A stretch of DNA of 64,000 bases, from contig JANYAE010000081.1 of assembly GCA_025355105.1 (NCBI GenBank), positions 124,001 through 188,000 of the forward strand, written 5' to 3'. The stretch comes from Pseudomonadota bacterium (GTDB taxonomy: Bacteria; Pseudomonadota; Gammaproteobacteria; Steroidobacterales; Steroidobacteraceae). Made by a program: the position numbers and the translations under genes. Under the pieces are notes generated by a model. The model saw only the letters and a program-made list of their open reading frames with translations. It had not been told where the DNA came from and made no database searches. Each line of letters opens with the position of its first letter. The stretch's first letter is position 1. Below are positions 33,763-42,498 of the stretch, one piece after another.

Positions 33763-35042
33763 TCGATCCGGCCTTCGTAGCGCGAGCGCTTGTGTTCGAT
33801 GCAGTACTCGAACTCGTCGCGGAACTTGTCGAGGATGCCCGCCGCGGCGAAGCCGGCAGCGTCGCCGAGGCCGCAGATGGTCGTGCCGTCGTTGTACTTG
33901 GCGACGTAGTAGAGCCGCTCGATGTCCTCCGGCCGGCCCTCGCCGGCGACGATGCGGTCGACGATGCGGTGCATCCAGCCCGTGCCGTGGCGGCAAGGCG
34001 TGCACTGGCCGCAGGACTCATGGTGGTAGAAGCGCAGCATGATCTGCAGCAGGTGCACCATGCAGGTGCCCTCGGCGATCACGATCATGCCGCCGGAGCC
34101 GAGCGTCGAGTTCACGTCCCACAGCGCCTCGTGGCTGAGCGCGAGCAAGGCGATCTCGGCGCCGGTCAGGACCTTCGACGAGATGCCGCCCGGCACCACG
34201 GCCTTGATCGCCCGGCCGCCGAGCACGCCGCCGCAGTCCTCGTCGATGAAGCGGCGCCACGGGAAGCCGAGCTCCACTTCGTAGACGCCTGGCCGGTTGA
34301 CGTGTCCCGATACCGAGATCAGGCGCGTGCCCGGACTCTTCTCGGTGCCGACCGCGCGGAACGCGGCCGCGCCGTCGCGGATGATGCCGGTGACGTTGGC
34401 GAGCGATTCGACGTTGTTGACGACCGTCGGTCGCTGGTAGAGGCCCCGCACGGTGAGTCGCGGCGGTCGATTGCGGGGGTAGCCCTTCTTGCCCTCAAGC
34501 GACGAGATCAGCCCCGATGCCTCGCCGGCGACGTAGGCACCGGCGCCACGATAGACGATCAGGTCGCAGGAGAAGCCGCTGCCGGCGATCTGCTCGCCGA
34601 GCCAGCGGGCAGCGTAGGCCTCCTCGACGGCGCCGGCGATGCGCCGGTACGGGAGGTCGAACTCGCCCCGGATGTAGATGAAGCAATGGCGCGCGTCGAG
34701 CGCATAGGCGGTCAGCAGCATGCCCTCGACGAGCAGATGTGGCGCGTTCTCGAGAATCCAACGGTCCTTGAACGTCCCCGGCTCCCCTTCATCGGCGTTG
34801 GCGATCAGGTAGTGCGGCTGGCCGTCGCCCGGCACGACCACCTGCCACTTGCGCCCGGTCGGGAACGAGGCGCCGCCACGGCCCTGCAGTCCGGCGGCGA
34901 CCACCTCCTGAGTGATCTGCTGCGGCTTCATCTCGCGCAGCGCCTTCGCGATCGCCGTGTAGCCGCCACGGGCCCGGTACTCGGCCAGCGTGTGCGAGTT
35001 CGCGGTGACGGGGAAGTTCATCAGCAGCTGCCGGCCGGCCAT
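33747..35042 (-). CDS. nuoF: NADH-quinone oxidoreductase subunit F
   Basis: A 431-residue subunit that binds NADH, FMN and cluster N3. Visible are the NADH/FMN glycine motif GLQGRGGASFPTGRKW, ANADEGEPGTFKDR, and the N3 ligands in HHESCGQCTPCRHGTGWM with a further Cys in GTTICGLGD. The ATG at 35042 follows nuoE with 2 bases between. The gene overlaps the nuoG start by 16 bases. Confidence 0.96.
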   Translation of the reverse strand: MAGRQLLMNFPVTANSHTLAEYRARGGYTAIAKALREMKPQQITQEVVAAGLQGRGGASFPTGRKWQVVVPGDGQPHYLIANADEGEPGTFKDRWILENAPHLLVEGMLLTAYALDARHCFIYIRGEFDLPYRRIAGAVEEAYAARWLGEQIAGSGFSCDLIVYRGAGAYVAGEASGLISSLEGKKGYPRNRPPRLTVRGLYQRPTVVNNVESLANVTGIIRDGAAAFRAVGTEKSPGTRLISVSGHVNRPGVYEVELGFPWRRFIDEDCGGVLGGRAIKAVVPGGISSKVLTGAEIALLALSHEALWDVNSTLGSGGMIVIAEGTCMVHLLQIMLRFYHHESCGQCTPCRHGTGWMHRIVDRIVAGEGRPEDIERLYYVAKYNDGTTICGLGDAAGFAAAGILDKFRDEFEYCIEHKRSRYEGRIECLRS

Positions 35043-35044
35043 GG

Positions 35045-35509
35045 CTAGTCGAGCTCCTGAAGCAGTGCATCGACGGACTCCGGCGTCAGGTTCTCGACGT
35101 AACGGTCGTTGAGCATCAGCGCCGGCGCGGTGCCGCACGAGCCCAGGCACTCGACGGTGCTGAGCGTGAAGCGGCCGTCCGGCGTCGTCGCGCCCGGGGC
35201 GACCCCGAGGCGGCGCTCGAGGTGGCCGACGAGTCCCTCGGCGCCGCGCATCGAGCAGCTGACGTTGCGGCACACCTGCAGGTGCCAGCGGCCGACCGGA
35301 CGGCGGCGGAACTGCGTGTAGAAGGACAGCACCTCCTCGACCTGGATGGCGGGCACGCCGAGGAACGCGGCCAGCTCCTCGATGTCGCCGTCGGCGACGT
35401 AGCCGCGCTCCTCCTGGATGCGCCGCAGGCACGGCAGCACCAGCGAGGACTCAAAGCCCGCCGGAAAGCGGGCGCGCAGTGCCTCGAACTCCTTCAGCAG
35501 GCTCTTCAT
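35045..35509 (-). CDS. nuoE: NADH-quinone oxidoreductase subunit E
   Basis: A 154-residue thioredoxin-fold subunit with the [2Fe-2S] cluster N1a. Ligands are Cys80 and Cys85 (QVCRNVSCSMRG) and Cys121 and Cys125 (ECLGSCGTAP). The N-terminal helical part has VLPCLRRIQEERGYV, as in all NuoE. The start at 35509 overlaps the nuoD stop by 4 bases. A longer frame upstream is a shadow of nuoD. Confidence 0.95.
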   Translation of the reverse strand: MKSLLKEFEALRARFPAGFESSLVLPCLRRIQEERGYVADGDIEELAAFLGVPAIQVEEVLSFYTQFRRRPVGRWHLQVCRNVSCSMRGAEGLVGHLERRLGVAPGATTPDGRFTLSTVECLGSCGTAPALMLNDRYVENLTPESVDALLQELD

Positions 35510-36729
35510 CGGTCGCACTCGCCGCCGATCATGTTGACCGAGCCGAAGGTCGGCACGAGGTCGGCGAGCTGGTAGCCCTCGAGCAGCCGGTGGATGCCGC
35601 CGACGTGCACGAAGGAGGGCGCGCGGACGTGCACCTTGTACGGCACGCCGAGGCCGGTGCTGACGAGGTAGAAGCCGAGCTCGCCGTTGGCGCCCTCGTG
35701 CGCCGCGTACACCTCGCCGGCCGGGACCTGCGGCCCGTCGATGATCAGCTTGAAGTGGTTGATCAGCGACTCGATCTCGGTGTAGACGAGGTGCTTCGGC
35801 GGCAGCGTGCAGCGCCGGTCGTCGACGCTGACCGGACCGGGCGGCAGCCGCCCGGCCAGCTGGCGGATCATGTGCACCGACTCGTCCATCTCGCGCATGC
35901 GCACGTAGTAGCGGTCGTAGTTGTCGCCGTTGATGCCGACCGGCACCTCGAAGTCGAGCTCGCCGTAGGCGAGGTAGGGCGTGTCCTTGCGCAGGTCGCG
36001 CGGCACACCGGTCGAGCGCAGCACCGGGCCGGTGAAGCCCCAGTTGATCGCCTCGTCGGTGCGCAGCACGCCGATGTCGCGCATGCGGTCGATGAAGATC
36101 CGGTTGCGGTCGATCAGGCCGTGGACGCGGCCGACGAAGGTGTCGTATTCGCTGAGGATCCACTCGAGGCGCGTCAGCCAGCCGTCCGGCAGGTCGTTGG
36201 CGAGCCCGCCGATGCGGCCGAAGCTGTAGGTGACACGCGCGCCGGTGACGGCGGCGAGGTGCTCGTAGATGTAGTCGCGCAGCATCACCAGGTACAGGAA
36301 CGCGGTCATCGCGCCGAGCTCCATCAGCATCGCGGCGGTGCACGTCAGGTGGTCGGCGACGCGTGAGTACTCGGCCAGCAGGGTGCGCAGATATCGGCAG
36401 CGCGGCGTGATCTTGATCCCCATCAGGCGTTCGACCGCGTCGCAGTAGGCGAAGTCGTTGATCAGCGCCGAGCAGTAGTTGAGGCGATCGACGTACGGGA
36501 TCAGGTTGTGCCAGGTGTGCGACTCGCATTCCTTCTCGAAGCCGCGGTGCAGGTAGCCGCAGTGCACGTCGGTGCGCAGGATCCGCTCCCCGGAGAGCTC
36601 CGCGATGATCTGCACCGTGCCGTGGGTCGCCGGGTGCGACGGCCCGATGCTGACGATCGACGTGCCTTCGTGCTCGCCCGCCGCGAAGGCCGCGCGGATC
36701 GGGTTCGGCAGCGGGGAACGGGCGCTCAT
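35506..36729 (-). CDS. nuoD: NADH-quinone oxidoreductase subunit D
   Basis: A 407-residue (49-kDa type) subunit that forms the quinone-reduction site with NuoB. The signature GPSHPATHGTVQ, with its two catalytic-site His, lies near residue 30. DVHCGYLHRGFEKECESH, the DRLNYCSA segment and the ending GSVNMIGGECDR follow. NuoC and NuoD are separate here, not fused as in E. coli. The start at 36729 (MSARSPLPN) comes a few bases after nuoC. Confidence 0.96.
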   Translation of the reverse strand: MSARSPLPNPIRAAFAAGEHEGTSIVSIGPSHPATHGTVQIIAELSGERILRTDVHCGYLHRGFEKECESHTWHNLIPYVDRLNYCSALINDFAYCDAVERLMGIKITPRCRYLRTLLAEYSRVADHLTCTAAMLMELGAMTAFLYLVMLRDYIYEHLAAVTGARVTYSFGRIGGLANDLPDGWLTRLEWILSEYDTFVGRVHGLIDRNRIFIDRMRDIGVLRTDEAINWGFTGPVLRSTGVPRDLRKDTPYLAYGELDFEVPVGINGDNYDRYYVRMREMDESVHMIRQLAGRLPPGPVSVDDRRCTLPPKHLVYTEIESLINHFKLIIDGPQVPAGEVYAAHEGANGELGFYLVSTGLGVPYKVHVRAPSFVHVGGIHRLLEGYQLADLVPTFGSVNMIGGECDR

Positions 36730-36733
36730 CAGC

Positions 36734-37207
36734 TCATGTCCGGTATGGCACGAGCGGCTGCTCGCGGTGTTTCGGATAGTCCTTGCGCAGCGGATGGCCG
36801 ACGAAGCCCTCGTACAGCAGTGCCGGGCGCAGGTCGTCGTTGCCGCGAAAGCCGATGCCGTACATCTCGTGGCACTCGCGTTCGGCAAAGCGCGCCGACT
36901 GGTAGAGGGCGGCGAGGCTGTCGACCGTCGCGGCGCTTTCCGCGACGCGCGTCTTGAGGCGCACCCGAACGAAGTCGCGCGTTGAGTAGAAGTGGTAGAC
37001 GACGTCGAAGCGCGGCTCACGCGCGGGCCAGTCGACCGCGGTCACGTCGAGCAGCAGGTCGAAGCCGAATTCGGCCTTCAGCGAGCGCGCCACCTCGGTC
37101 AGGCGGCGCGGCTCGACGCGCAGCGCGAGCAGGCCGTGCGACGGCCCGATCTCGAGCGCGTCCGCGGCCCAGCGTTCGGCGATCCGGTCGTGGACGTCGG
37201 CAGCCAT
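36734..37207 (-). CDS. nuoC: NADH-quinone oxidoreductase subunit C
   Basis: A 157-residue (30-kDa type) structural subunit, at the short end of the family. It carries the NuoC signature around ERECHEMYGIGFRGNDDLRPALLYEGFVGHPLRKDYP and the VDWPAREPRFDVVYHFYS strand region. The ATG at 37207 is 2 bases after the nuoB stop. Confidence 0.95.
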   Translation of the reverse strand: MAADVHDRIAERWAADALEIGPSHGLLALRVEPRRLTEVARSLKAEFGFDLLLDVTAVDWPAREPRFDVVYHFYSTRDFVRVRLKTRVAESAATVDSLAALYQSARFAERECHEMYGIGFRGNDDLRPALLYEGFVGHPLRKDYPKHREQPLVPYRT

Positions 37208-37209
37208 CG

Positions 37210-37713
37210 TCAGAAGTTCTCCGTGAGGATCGGGTGCCGGTCGCGGGAGATGCGGTCCTGCAGCTTCATGATTCCGTCGATGACCATCTCGGGGCGCGGC
37301 GGGCAACCGGGAATGTAGACGTCGACCGGAATGATCTTGTCGATGCCGGCGAGCGCCGCATAGTTCTGGTAGAAGCCGCCACTGGTCGCGCAGGCGCCGA
37401 AGGCGATGACCCACTTCGGCTCGCACATCTGTTCGTAGACGCGGCGCAGCACCGGCGCCTGCTTGTGGGTGATCGTGCCGACCACCATCAGCAGATCCGC
37501 CTGGCGTGGTGAGAAGCGCGGCAGCGCCGCGCCGAAGCGATCGGTGTCGTAGGGCGAGGAGCTGACCGCCATGAATTCCATCGCACAGCAGGCGGTGACG
37601 AACGGGTAAGGGAACAACGAGAACTTGCGGGCCCAGCCGACGAACTCGTCCTTCTTGGTGGTCAGATATTCGAATCCGGCGTTGCCGCGGACCGCTTTCG
37701 GCTCGGCGTTCAC
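37210..37713 (-). CDS. nuoB: NADH-quinone oxidoreductase subunit B
   Basis: A 167-residue subunit with cluster N2, the direct electron donor to quinone. Ligands are the adjacent cysteines in VTACCAMEFMA, the Cys in GACATSGG and the Cys in IPGCPPRPE. The GTG at 37713 overlaps the nuoA stop by 4 bases and gives a standard N-terminus (KDEFVGWARKFSLFPYPFV). Confidence 0.96.
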   Translation of the reverse strand: MNAEPKAVRGNAGFEYLTTKKDEFVGWARKFSLFPYPFVTACCAMEFMAVSSSPYDTDRFGAALPRFSPRQADLLMVVGTITHKQAPVLRRVYEQMCEPKWVIAFGACATSGGFYQNYAALAGIDKIIPVDVYIPGCPPRPEMVIDGIMKLQDRISRDRHPILTENF

Positions 37714-38075
37714 CGCGTGACCTCCTCGAGCAAGCCGCTGCGCCAGACGTACACCATGATCAGGACCAGCAGGGCGACGAACACGCCGAAGCCGCACAAC
37801 GCGGCGGCGGTGAGCGGTTGTGCGCCGAGCGCCCACAGGTACAGGAAGACGGTCTCGAGGTCGAACAGGATGAAGACGACGGCGATGCCGTAGTACTTGA
37901 CCGGCAGCGCTCGGTCGCCGACCGACTCGATCGGGGTCGCACCACATTCGAAGGGCTCGAGCTTCGCGCCCTCCGGAGCCGGCTGCGGGCCGAGCCAGCG
38001 GTTCATGGCGAGGGTGACGGCCACGAAACCGAGGATCGCGGCGAAGTAGATCAGCAGTCCCGCGTAGGCGTTCAT
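37710..38075 (-). CDS. nuoA: NADH-quinone oxidoreductase subunit A
   Basis: A 121-residue three-helix membrane subunit, the first gene of the nuo operon. The conserved loop is PFECGATPI. The next helix holds YYGIAVVFILFDLETVFLY, with the conserved acidic residues. The ATG at 38075 is used; a TTG 9 bases upstream is weaker. The whole 14-gene operon runs from here to 25033 in the order A to N, with every junction overlapping or a few bases apart. Confidence 0.95.
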   Translation of the reverse strand: MNAYAGLLIYFAAILGFVAVTLAMNRWLGPQPAPEGAKLEPFECGATPIESVGDRALPVKYYGIAVVFILFDLETVFLYLWALGAQPLTAAALCGFGVFVALLVLIMVYVWRSGLLEEVTR

Positions 38076-38218
38076 CGGGCGCAACTATAGGCATCGTTGC
38101 GGGGCCTGCGACGCTGCGGAATACCCGTAAGCTCGTTCGTTCTGCGGAAGACCCCTATGGCCGCCGCGCGGGAGCGCGCTCGAAATCGGTCGCGGGTCAG
38201 CCCGAGGGGCCTTCGCTC

Positions 38219-38989
38219 ATGAGTTCGTCGGCTCGCTTCGATTCGGCGTCGGCGCCCGGCATGGCCGGTCGGTCCAGCCCGTGGCCCGCCCGGCTCGATC
38301 TGCTGCAGAGCGGCACGGGATTGCTGCTCGCGCTGTTCATGTGGGTCCACATGCTGTTCGTATCGTCGATCCTGCTCGGCAACGACGCGATGTGGGTGGT
38401 GGCGCGGTTCTTCGAAGGCTATTTCATCGTCGGTCGCCGCGTTCCGGCGCTGGTCGCGCTGACGGTCGCGACGGTCGCGGCGCTGTTCATCGGTCACGCC
38501 GCGCTGGCGCTACGGAAGTTTCCATCGGACTACCACGCCTTCCGGACCTTCCGCAGTCACATGAAGGGATTCCGGCACGAGGACACGAGCCTCTGGTACT
38601 GGCAGGTGGTCAGCGGCTTCGCGCTCTTCTTCCTCGCCTCGTTGCACCTCGGCACGATGCTCACGCGGCCCGGCCGCATCGGGCCCTTCGAGTCCGGTGA
38701 CCGCGTCTGGAGCGACGTGATGTGGCCGGTCTACCTTGTCATGCTGTTCGCCGTCGAATTGCATGGCGGCGTCGGTCTCTACCGGCTGGCGCTCAAGTGG
38801 GGTTGGTTCGCGGGCCCGGATCCGAACGTCACGCGACGCCGCCTGCGGGCCGTGAAGTGGACGCTGACGGTGTTCTTTGTGGTGCTCGGCCTCGCGACGC
38901 TTGCCGCCTACGTGCGGGTCGGCATCGGCCACGCCGACCACTACGGCGTGCCGTACACGCCGTCCTGGATCGAGGTCCCCGCACCGTGA
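38219..38989 (+). CDS. frdC: Fumarate reductase cytochrome b subunit, dihaem Wolinella type
   Basis: A 256-residue five-helix membrane anchor that binds two haem b and the quinone. His44, His93, His143 and His182 stand at the same residue numbers as the four haem ligands of W. succinogenes FrdC. Glu66 (ARFFEGYF), needed there for menaquinol oxidation, and Glu180 (VELHGG), the proton-conducting E-pathway residue, are also at matching numbers. A GAGGGG site precedes the ATG. First gene of frdCAB, overlapping frdA. It is divergent from nuoA across 143 bases that should hold both promoters. Reverse operation as succinate dehydrogenase is possible. Confidence 0.9.
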   Translation: MSSSARFDSASAPGMAGRSSPWPARLDLLQSGTGLLLALFMWVHMLFVSSILLGNDAMWVVARFFEGYFIVGRRVPALVALTVATVAALFIGHAALALRKFPSDYHAFRTFRSHMKGFRHEDTSLWYWQVVSGFALFFLASLHLGTMLTRPGRIGPFESGDRVWSDVMWPVYLVMLFAVELHGGVGLYRLALKWGWFAGPDPNVTRRRLRAVKWTLTVFFVVLGLATLAAYVRVGIGHADHYGVPYTPSWIEVPAP

Positions 38990-40965
38990 AGATCGTCTAC
39001 AGCGACGTGCTGGTCATCGGCGGCGGCCTCGCCGGGCTACGGGTCGCGATCGGCGTCCGGCGCCGCGGCCTCGACGCGATCGTGCTGTCGCTCGTGCCGC
39101 CGAAGCGCTCGCACTCGGCGGCCGCGCAGGGCGGGATGCAGGCGAGCCTCGGCAATGCCATCAAGGGCGCGGGTGACAACGAGGACGTGCACTTCGAGGA
39201 CACCGTGCGAGGCAGCGACTGGGGCGCCGACCAGCGCGTCGTGCGGATGTTCGTCGAGACCGCGCCGAAGGCGGTGCGGGAGCTCGCCGCGTGGGGCGTC
39301 CCCTGGACGCGCGTGCGGCGCGGCGACCGCGAGGTCATCATCAATGGCCAGCGGGTGACGATCACCGAGCGCGACGAGGCGCACGGTCTGCTCGCGCAGC
39401 GGGACTTCGGCGGCACCCGCAAGTGGCGTACCTGCTACGTTTCCGACGGCACCGGGCACGCCATGCTCTACGCGGTCGGCGATCAGGCCATCGCGCAGGG
39501 CGTGCCGGTGCACGAGCGCAAGGAGGCACTGTCGCTGATCCACGAGGGCGGGCGCTGCTGCGGCGCGGTGGTCCGCGACCTCGTCACCGGCGAGTTGATC
39601 GGGTACCTCGCGCGTGCGACGGTCGTCGCGACCGGTGGCGCCGGGCGGCTGTACCGTGTGACGACCAACGCCGTGATCTGCGAGGGCATCGGCGCGGCGC
39701 TCGCGCTCGAGACTGGGATCGCCACGCTCGGCAATATGGAGGCCGTCCAGTTCCACCCGACCGGGATCTTCCCGGCAGGAATCCTGGTCACCGAGGGCTG
39801 CCGTGGCGACGGCGGCCTGCTCCGCGACGCCACCGGTCACCGATTCATGCCGGACTACGAGCCGGAAAAGAAGGAGCTCGCGTCGCGGGACGTGGTCTCG
39901 CGTCGCATGGCGGAGCACATCCGCGGCGGCCTCGGCGCGCAGTCGCGCTTCGGACCGCACCTGTGGCTCGACATCACGCTGCTCGGTCGGGCGCACATCG
40001 ACCGCAATCTGCGCGAAGTGAAGGAGATCTGCCAGTCGTTCCTCGGCATTGACCCGGCCGAGCAGTGGATCCCGGTGCATCCGGCCCAGCACTACACGAT
40101 GGGCGGCATCCGCACCCGGCACACCGGCGAAAGCACGACGCTGCGCGGCCTGTTCGCGGCCGGCGAAGCCGCCTGTTGGGATCTGCACGGCTTCAACCGC
40201 CTCGGTGGCAACTCGGTCGCCGAGACGGTCGTGGCCGGCACGATCGTCGGGGAATTCGTCGCCGACTTCTGTGAATCCGGAGTCGGCGATATCGATCTGC
40301 CGACGGCGCTGGTGCGCGATGCGGTCGCCGTGCAACGCGCGGCGCTTGATGCACTGCTGGCGTCGCGCGGTACCGAGAGTGCCGACGCGATCCGCGTCGA
40401 GATGCAGCAGGCGATGACCGACGGCGTCGGCATCTTCAGGGACGCCGCGGGACTTGAGTCGGCGGTCGGCCGGCTCGAGGCGCTGCTGCTGCGCAGTCGT
40501 TCGATCGCCGTTCGCGAGCGCGCCGACGGTCCGAACCCGGAGCTCGTCACCGCCTACCGCGTGCAGCGCATGCTCAAAGTTGCGCTCGCGATGGCCTGCG
40601 GCGCGCTGGCGCGCCTGGAAAGCCGCGGCGCGCACTTCCGCGAGGATTTCCCGCGCCGCGACGACGCCAACTGGCTGAAGCGCACGCTCGCTACCTGGCG
40701 CAATGCCGCCGATACGCTGCCGACACTGGACTACGAGCCGATCGACGTCGACGCGATGGAACTGCCGCCCGGCTGGCGGGGCTACGGCGCGCGCGACTAT
40801 CGCGACCATCCGGACACCGCGCGCCGCACCGCCGAGGTGCAGGCGCTGCGCGATCGGATGCAGGCCGGCGACCGTCGCGAGGTGCAGGCGGCGCTCATGC
40901 CCTACCGCGAGCTGCTGCCCGCGCGGCTGCAGGCCAGCAACGATCGGCTCGAGGCGCCGGCATGA
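38986..40965 (+). CDS. frdA: Fumarate reductase/succinate dehydrogenase flavoprotein subunit
   Basis: A 659-residue FAD subunit. The GTG at 38986 overlaps the frdC stop. The FAD-binding strand is [16 protein letters not shown]. His43 in [17 protein letters not shown] is the covalent FAD attachment site, again at the Wolinella number. Dicarboxylate-site motifs follow: [23 protein letters not shown] and [13 protein letters not shown]. The C-terminal helical domain has [17 protein letters not shown]. It reduces fumarate to succinate, or the reverse, at the cytoplasmic face. Confidence 0.93.
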   Translation: MKIVYSDVLVIGGGLAGLRVAIGVRRRGLDAIVLSLVPPKRSHSAAAQGGMQASLGNAIKGAGDNEDVHFEDTVRGSDWGADQRVVRMFVETAPKAVRELAAWGVPWTRVRRGDREVIINGQRVTITERDEAHGLLAQRDFGGTRKWRTCYVSDGTGHAMLYAVGDQAIAQGVPVHERKEALSLIHEGGRCCGAVVRDLVTGELIGYLARATVVATGGAGRLYRVTTNAVICEGIGAALALETGIATLGNMEAVQFHPTGIFPAGILVTEGCRGDGGLLRDATGHRFMPDYEPEKKELASRDVVSRRMAEHIRGGLGAQSRFGPHLWLDITLLGRAHIDRNLREVKEICQSFLGIDPAEQWIPVHPAQHYTMGGIRTRHTGESTTLRGLFAAGEAACWDLHGFNRLGGNSVAETVVAGTIVGEFVADFCESGVGDIDLPTALVRDAVAVQRAALDALLASRGTESADAIRVEMQQAMTDGVGIFRDAAGLESAVGRLEALLLRSRSIAVRERADGPNPELVTAYRVQRMLKVALAMACGALARLESRGAHFREDFPRRDDANWLKRTLATWRNAADTLPTLDYEPIDVDAMELPPGWRGYGARDYRDHPDTARRTAEVQALRDRMQAGDRREVQAALMPYRELLPARLQASNDRLEAPA

Positions 40966-41690
40966 GTGCCGCGCGCCGCATCCAGGTGCACGTGCTGCGG
41001 CACAACCCGCGCGACCCCGCAAGCGAGCCGCGGTTGCAGAGCTACGAGGTCGAGGAAGCCGCGGGCATGACTCTGTTCCTCGCCTTGACCGAGATCCGCG
41101 AGCGGCGGGACCCGTCGCTGGCTTTCGACTTCGTCTGCCGGGCCGGCATCTGCGGCAGCTGCGCGATGCTGGTCAACGGTCGGCCGCGGCTGGCATGCAA
41201 CACGCTGACCAAGGACCTGCCGGCGGACATCACGCTGCTGCCGCTGCCCGGCTTCGAGCTGATCGCCGACCTGTCGGTGGACACCGGCCGCTGGATGCGC
41301 GCGCTTTCCGAGCGGCTCCAGGCGTGGCTGCATGCCAGGGAGACCGAGGTCGACGCGGCTCGCATCGAGGAGCCGATGGACCCCGATCTGGCGGACCGGA
41401 TCTACGAGCTCGACCGCTGCATCGAGTGCGGTTGCTGCGTCGCGGCCTGCGGAACGGCGCAGATGCGCGCCGATTTCGTCGGCGCCGTCGGCCTCAACAA
41501 GATCGCCCGCTTCAGCCTCGACCCGCGCGACGCGCGCGGTGACGGCGACTTTTACGAGCTCGTCGGCGACGACGACGGCGTGTTCGGCTGCATGACCTTG
41601 CTCGCCTGCCACGACGTTTGCCCCAAGCAGCTGCCACTGCAGAACCAGATCGCGTTCCTGAGGCGGCGCATGGCGCGCGCCGGCGGCTGA
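40962..41690 (+). CDS. frdB: Fumarate reductase/succinate dehydrogenase iron-sulfur subunit
   Basis: A 242-residue subunit that carries electrons between FAD and haem. The [2Fe-2S] motif is [15 protein letters not shown] plus a later Cys (RLACNT). The [4Fe-4S] and [3Fe-4S] ligands are in [17 protein letters not shown] and [17 protein letters not shown]. The ATG overlaps the frdA stop by 4 bases. The order C-A-B is that of the epsilonproteobacterial enzyme, not the E. coli A-B-C-D order. Confidence 0.93.
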   Translation: MSAARRIQVHVLRHNPRDPASEPRLQSYEVEEAAGMTLFLALTEIRERRDPSLAFDFVCRAGICGSCAMLVNGRPRLACNTLTKDLPADITLLPLPGFELIADLSVDTGRWMRALSERLQAWLHARETEVDAARIEEPMDPDLADRIYELDRCIECGCCVAACGTAQMRADFVGAVGLNKIARFSLDPRDARGDGDFYELVGDDDGVFGCMTLLACHDVCPKQLPLQNQIAFLRRRMARAGG

Positions 41691-41703
41691 GCTTACCGCC
41701 GGC

Positions 41704-42180
41704 TCAGACCGGCGGCAGCTGCGCGTAGGCCGCGGCGACGTTCGGCATCGCCGCGTAACGCTCGCGAAATTCCGCCGGCGCGCGAACCGGGCGGCCGGTC
41801 GAGAGTTCGATGCAGACGTACTCCACCTCGGCGCGCACCAGCGTCGCGCCGTCGGCGGCGCGGCGCAGCTGGAACCGCCGACGGGCGCGAAGCTTGTAGT
41901 CCGCGGCCAGCAACCAGGTTGCGACGTGGACCGTGTCGCCGCGCAGCGCCGGCCGCAGGTAACCGATGACGCTGCGCAACACCGCCATGCCGCGGTCGAT
42001 CTCGAGGCAGCGCTCGACCGGCAGCCCGAGCGCGGCCGAGTGACTCCACGCTGCTCGATCGAGCCACGTCACGTAGACGGCGTTGTTGACGTGCTCGTAG
42101 GCGTCGATGTCGGCGGCCGCGACGTTTAGTGTCGTCACGAACGGCGCGGGCAGATCCCAGTCGGCTAGCTCGGTCGGCAC
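41704..42180 (-). CDS. Acyl-CoA thioesterase, 4HBT/YbgC-like hotdog fold
   Basis: A 158-residue single hotdog-domain protein. The GTG at 42180 follows GGAGG by 6 bases. The catalytic-region motif DIDAYEHVNNAVYVTWLDRAAW has the Asp and the HVNN pattern of 4-hydroxybenzoyl-CoA thioesterase relatives. A central strand runs RARRRFQLRRAADG. The likely role is hydrolysis of short or aromatic acyl-CoA. It is convergent with frdB and divergent from the amidohydrolase gene. Confidence 0.84.
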   Translation of the reverse strand: MPTELADWDLPAPFVTTLNVAAADIDAYEHVNNAVYVTWLDRAAWSHSAALGLPVERCLEIDRGMAVLRSVIGYLRPALRGDTVHVATWLLAADYKLRARRRFQLRRAADGATLVRAEVEYVCIELSTGRPVRAPAEFRERYAAMPNVAAAYAQLPPV

Positions 42181-42498
42181 GCAGGCCTCCGCGGTACGAT
42201 GTCCGGTCGTTGGGGCGCGGACCGCCGTTGGGCGGCCGGTGACGATGATGCCGCAACCGCCGCGCACCGCACAGCTCCCGCGCGCCTGCCCGCGGGCGGC
42301 CGCTGCCGGTCAGGCCACGGGCAGGTGGGCGGCGCGGCCGTGCGTTCGGGGACGATCGCGGCGAACGACCCGGCGCGAGCGGCTGCCGCGGCGCCGTCGC
42401 GGCGATGGCGCGTTGCTAGGCAGCGTCGCGCGGGGGTTCAGGCCGTGCTTCACGCTACTATGCCGTCGTCGCGCCAGCGGCCGCGAACAGGAATTCCC
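42181..42498. other. Intergenic region between thioesterase and amidohydrolase
   Basis: A stretch of 318 bases without a supported gene between divergent genes. Longer in-frame extensions of the amidohydrolase run through it but show no homology and precede the signal peptide. A TACTAT near 42454-42459, about 40 bases before the amidohydrolase start, could be a -10 box. No clear -35 box or repeat is seen. Confidence 0.5.
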
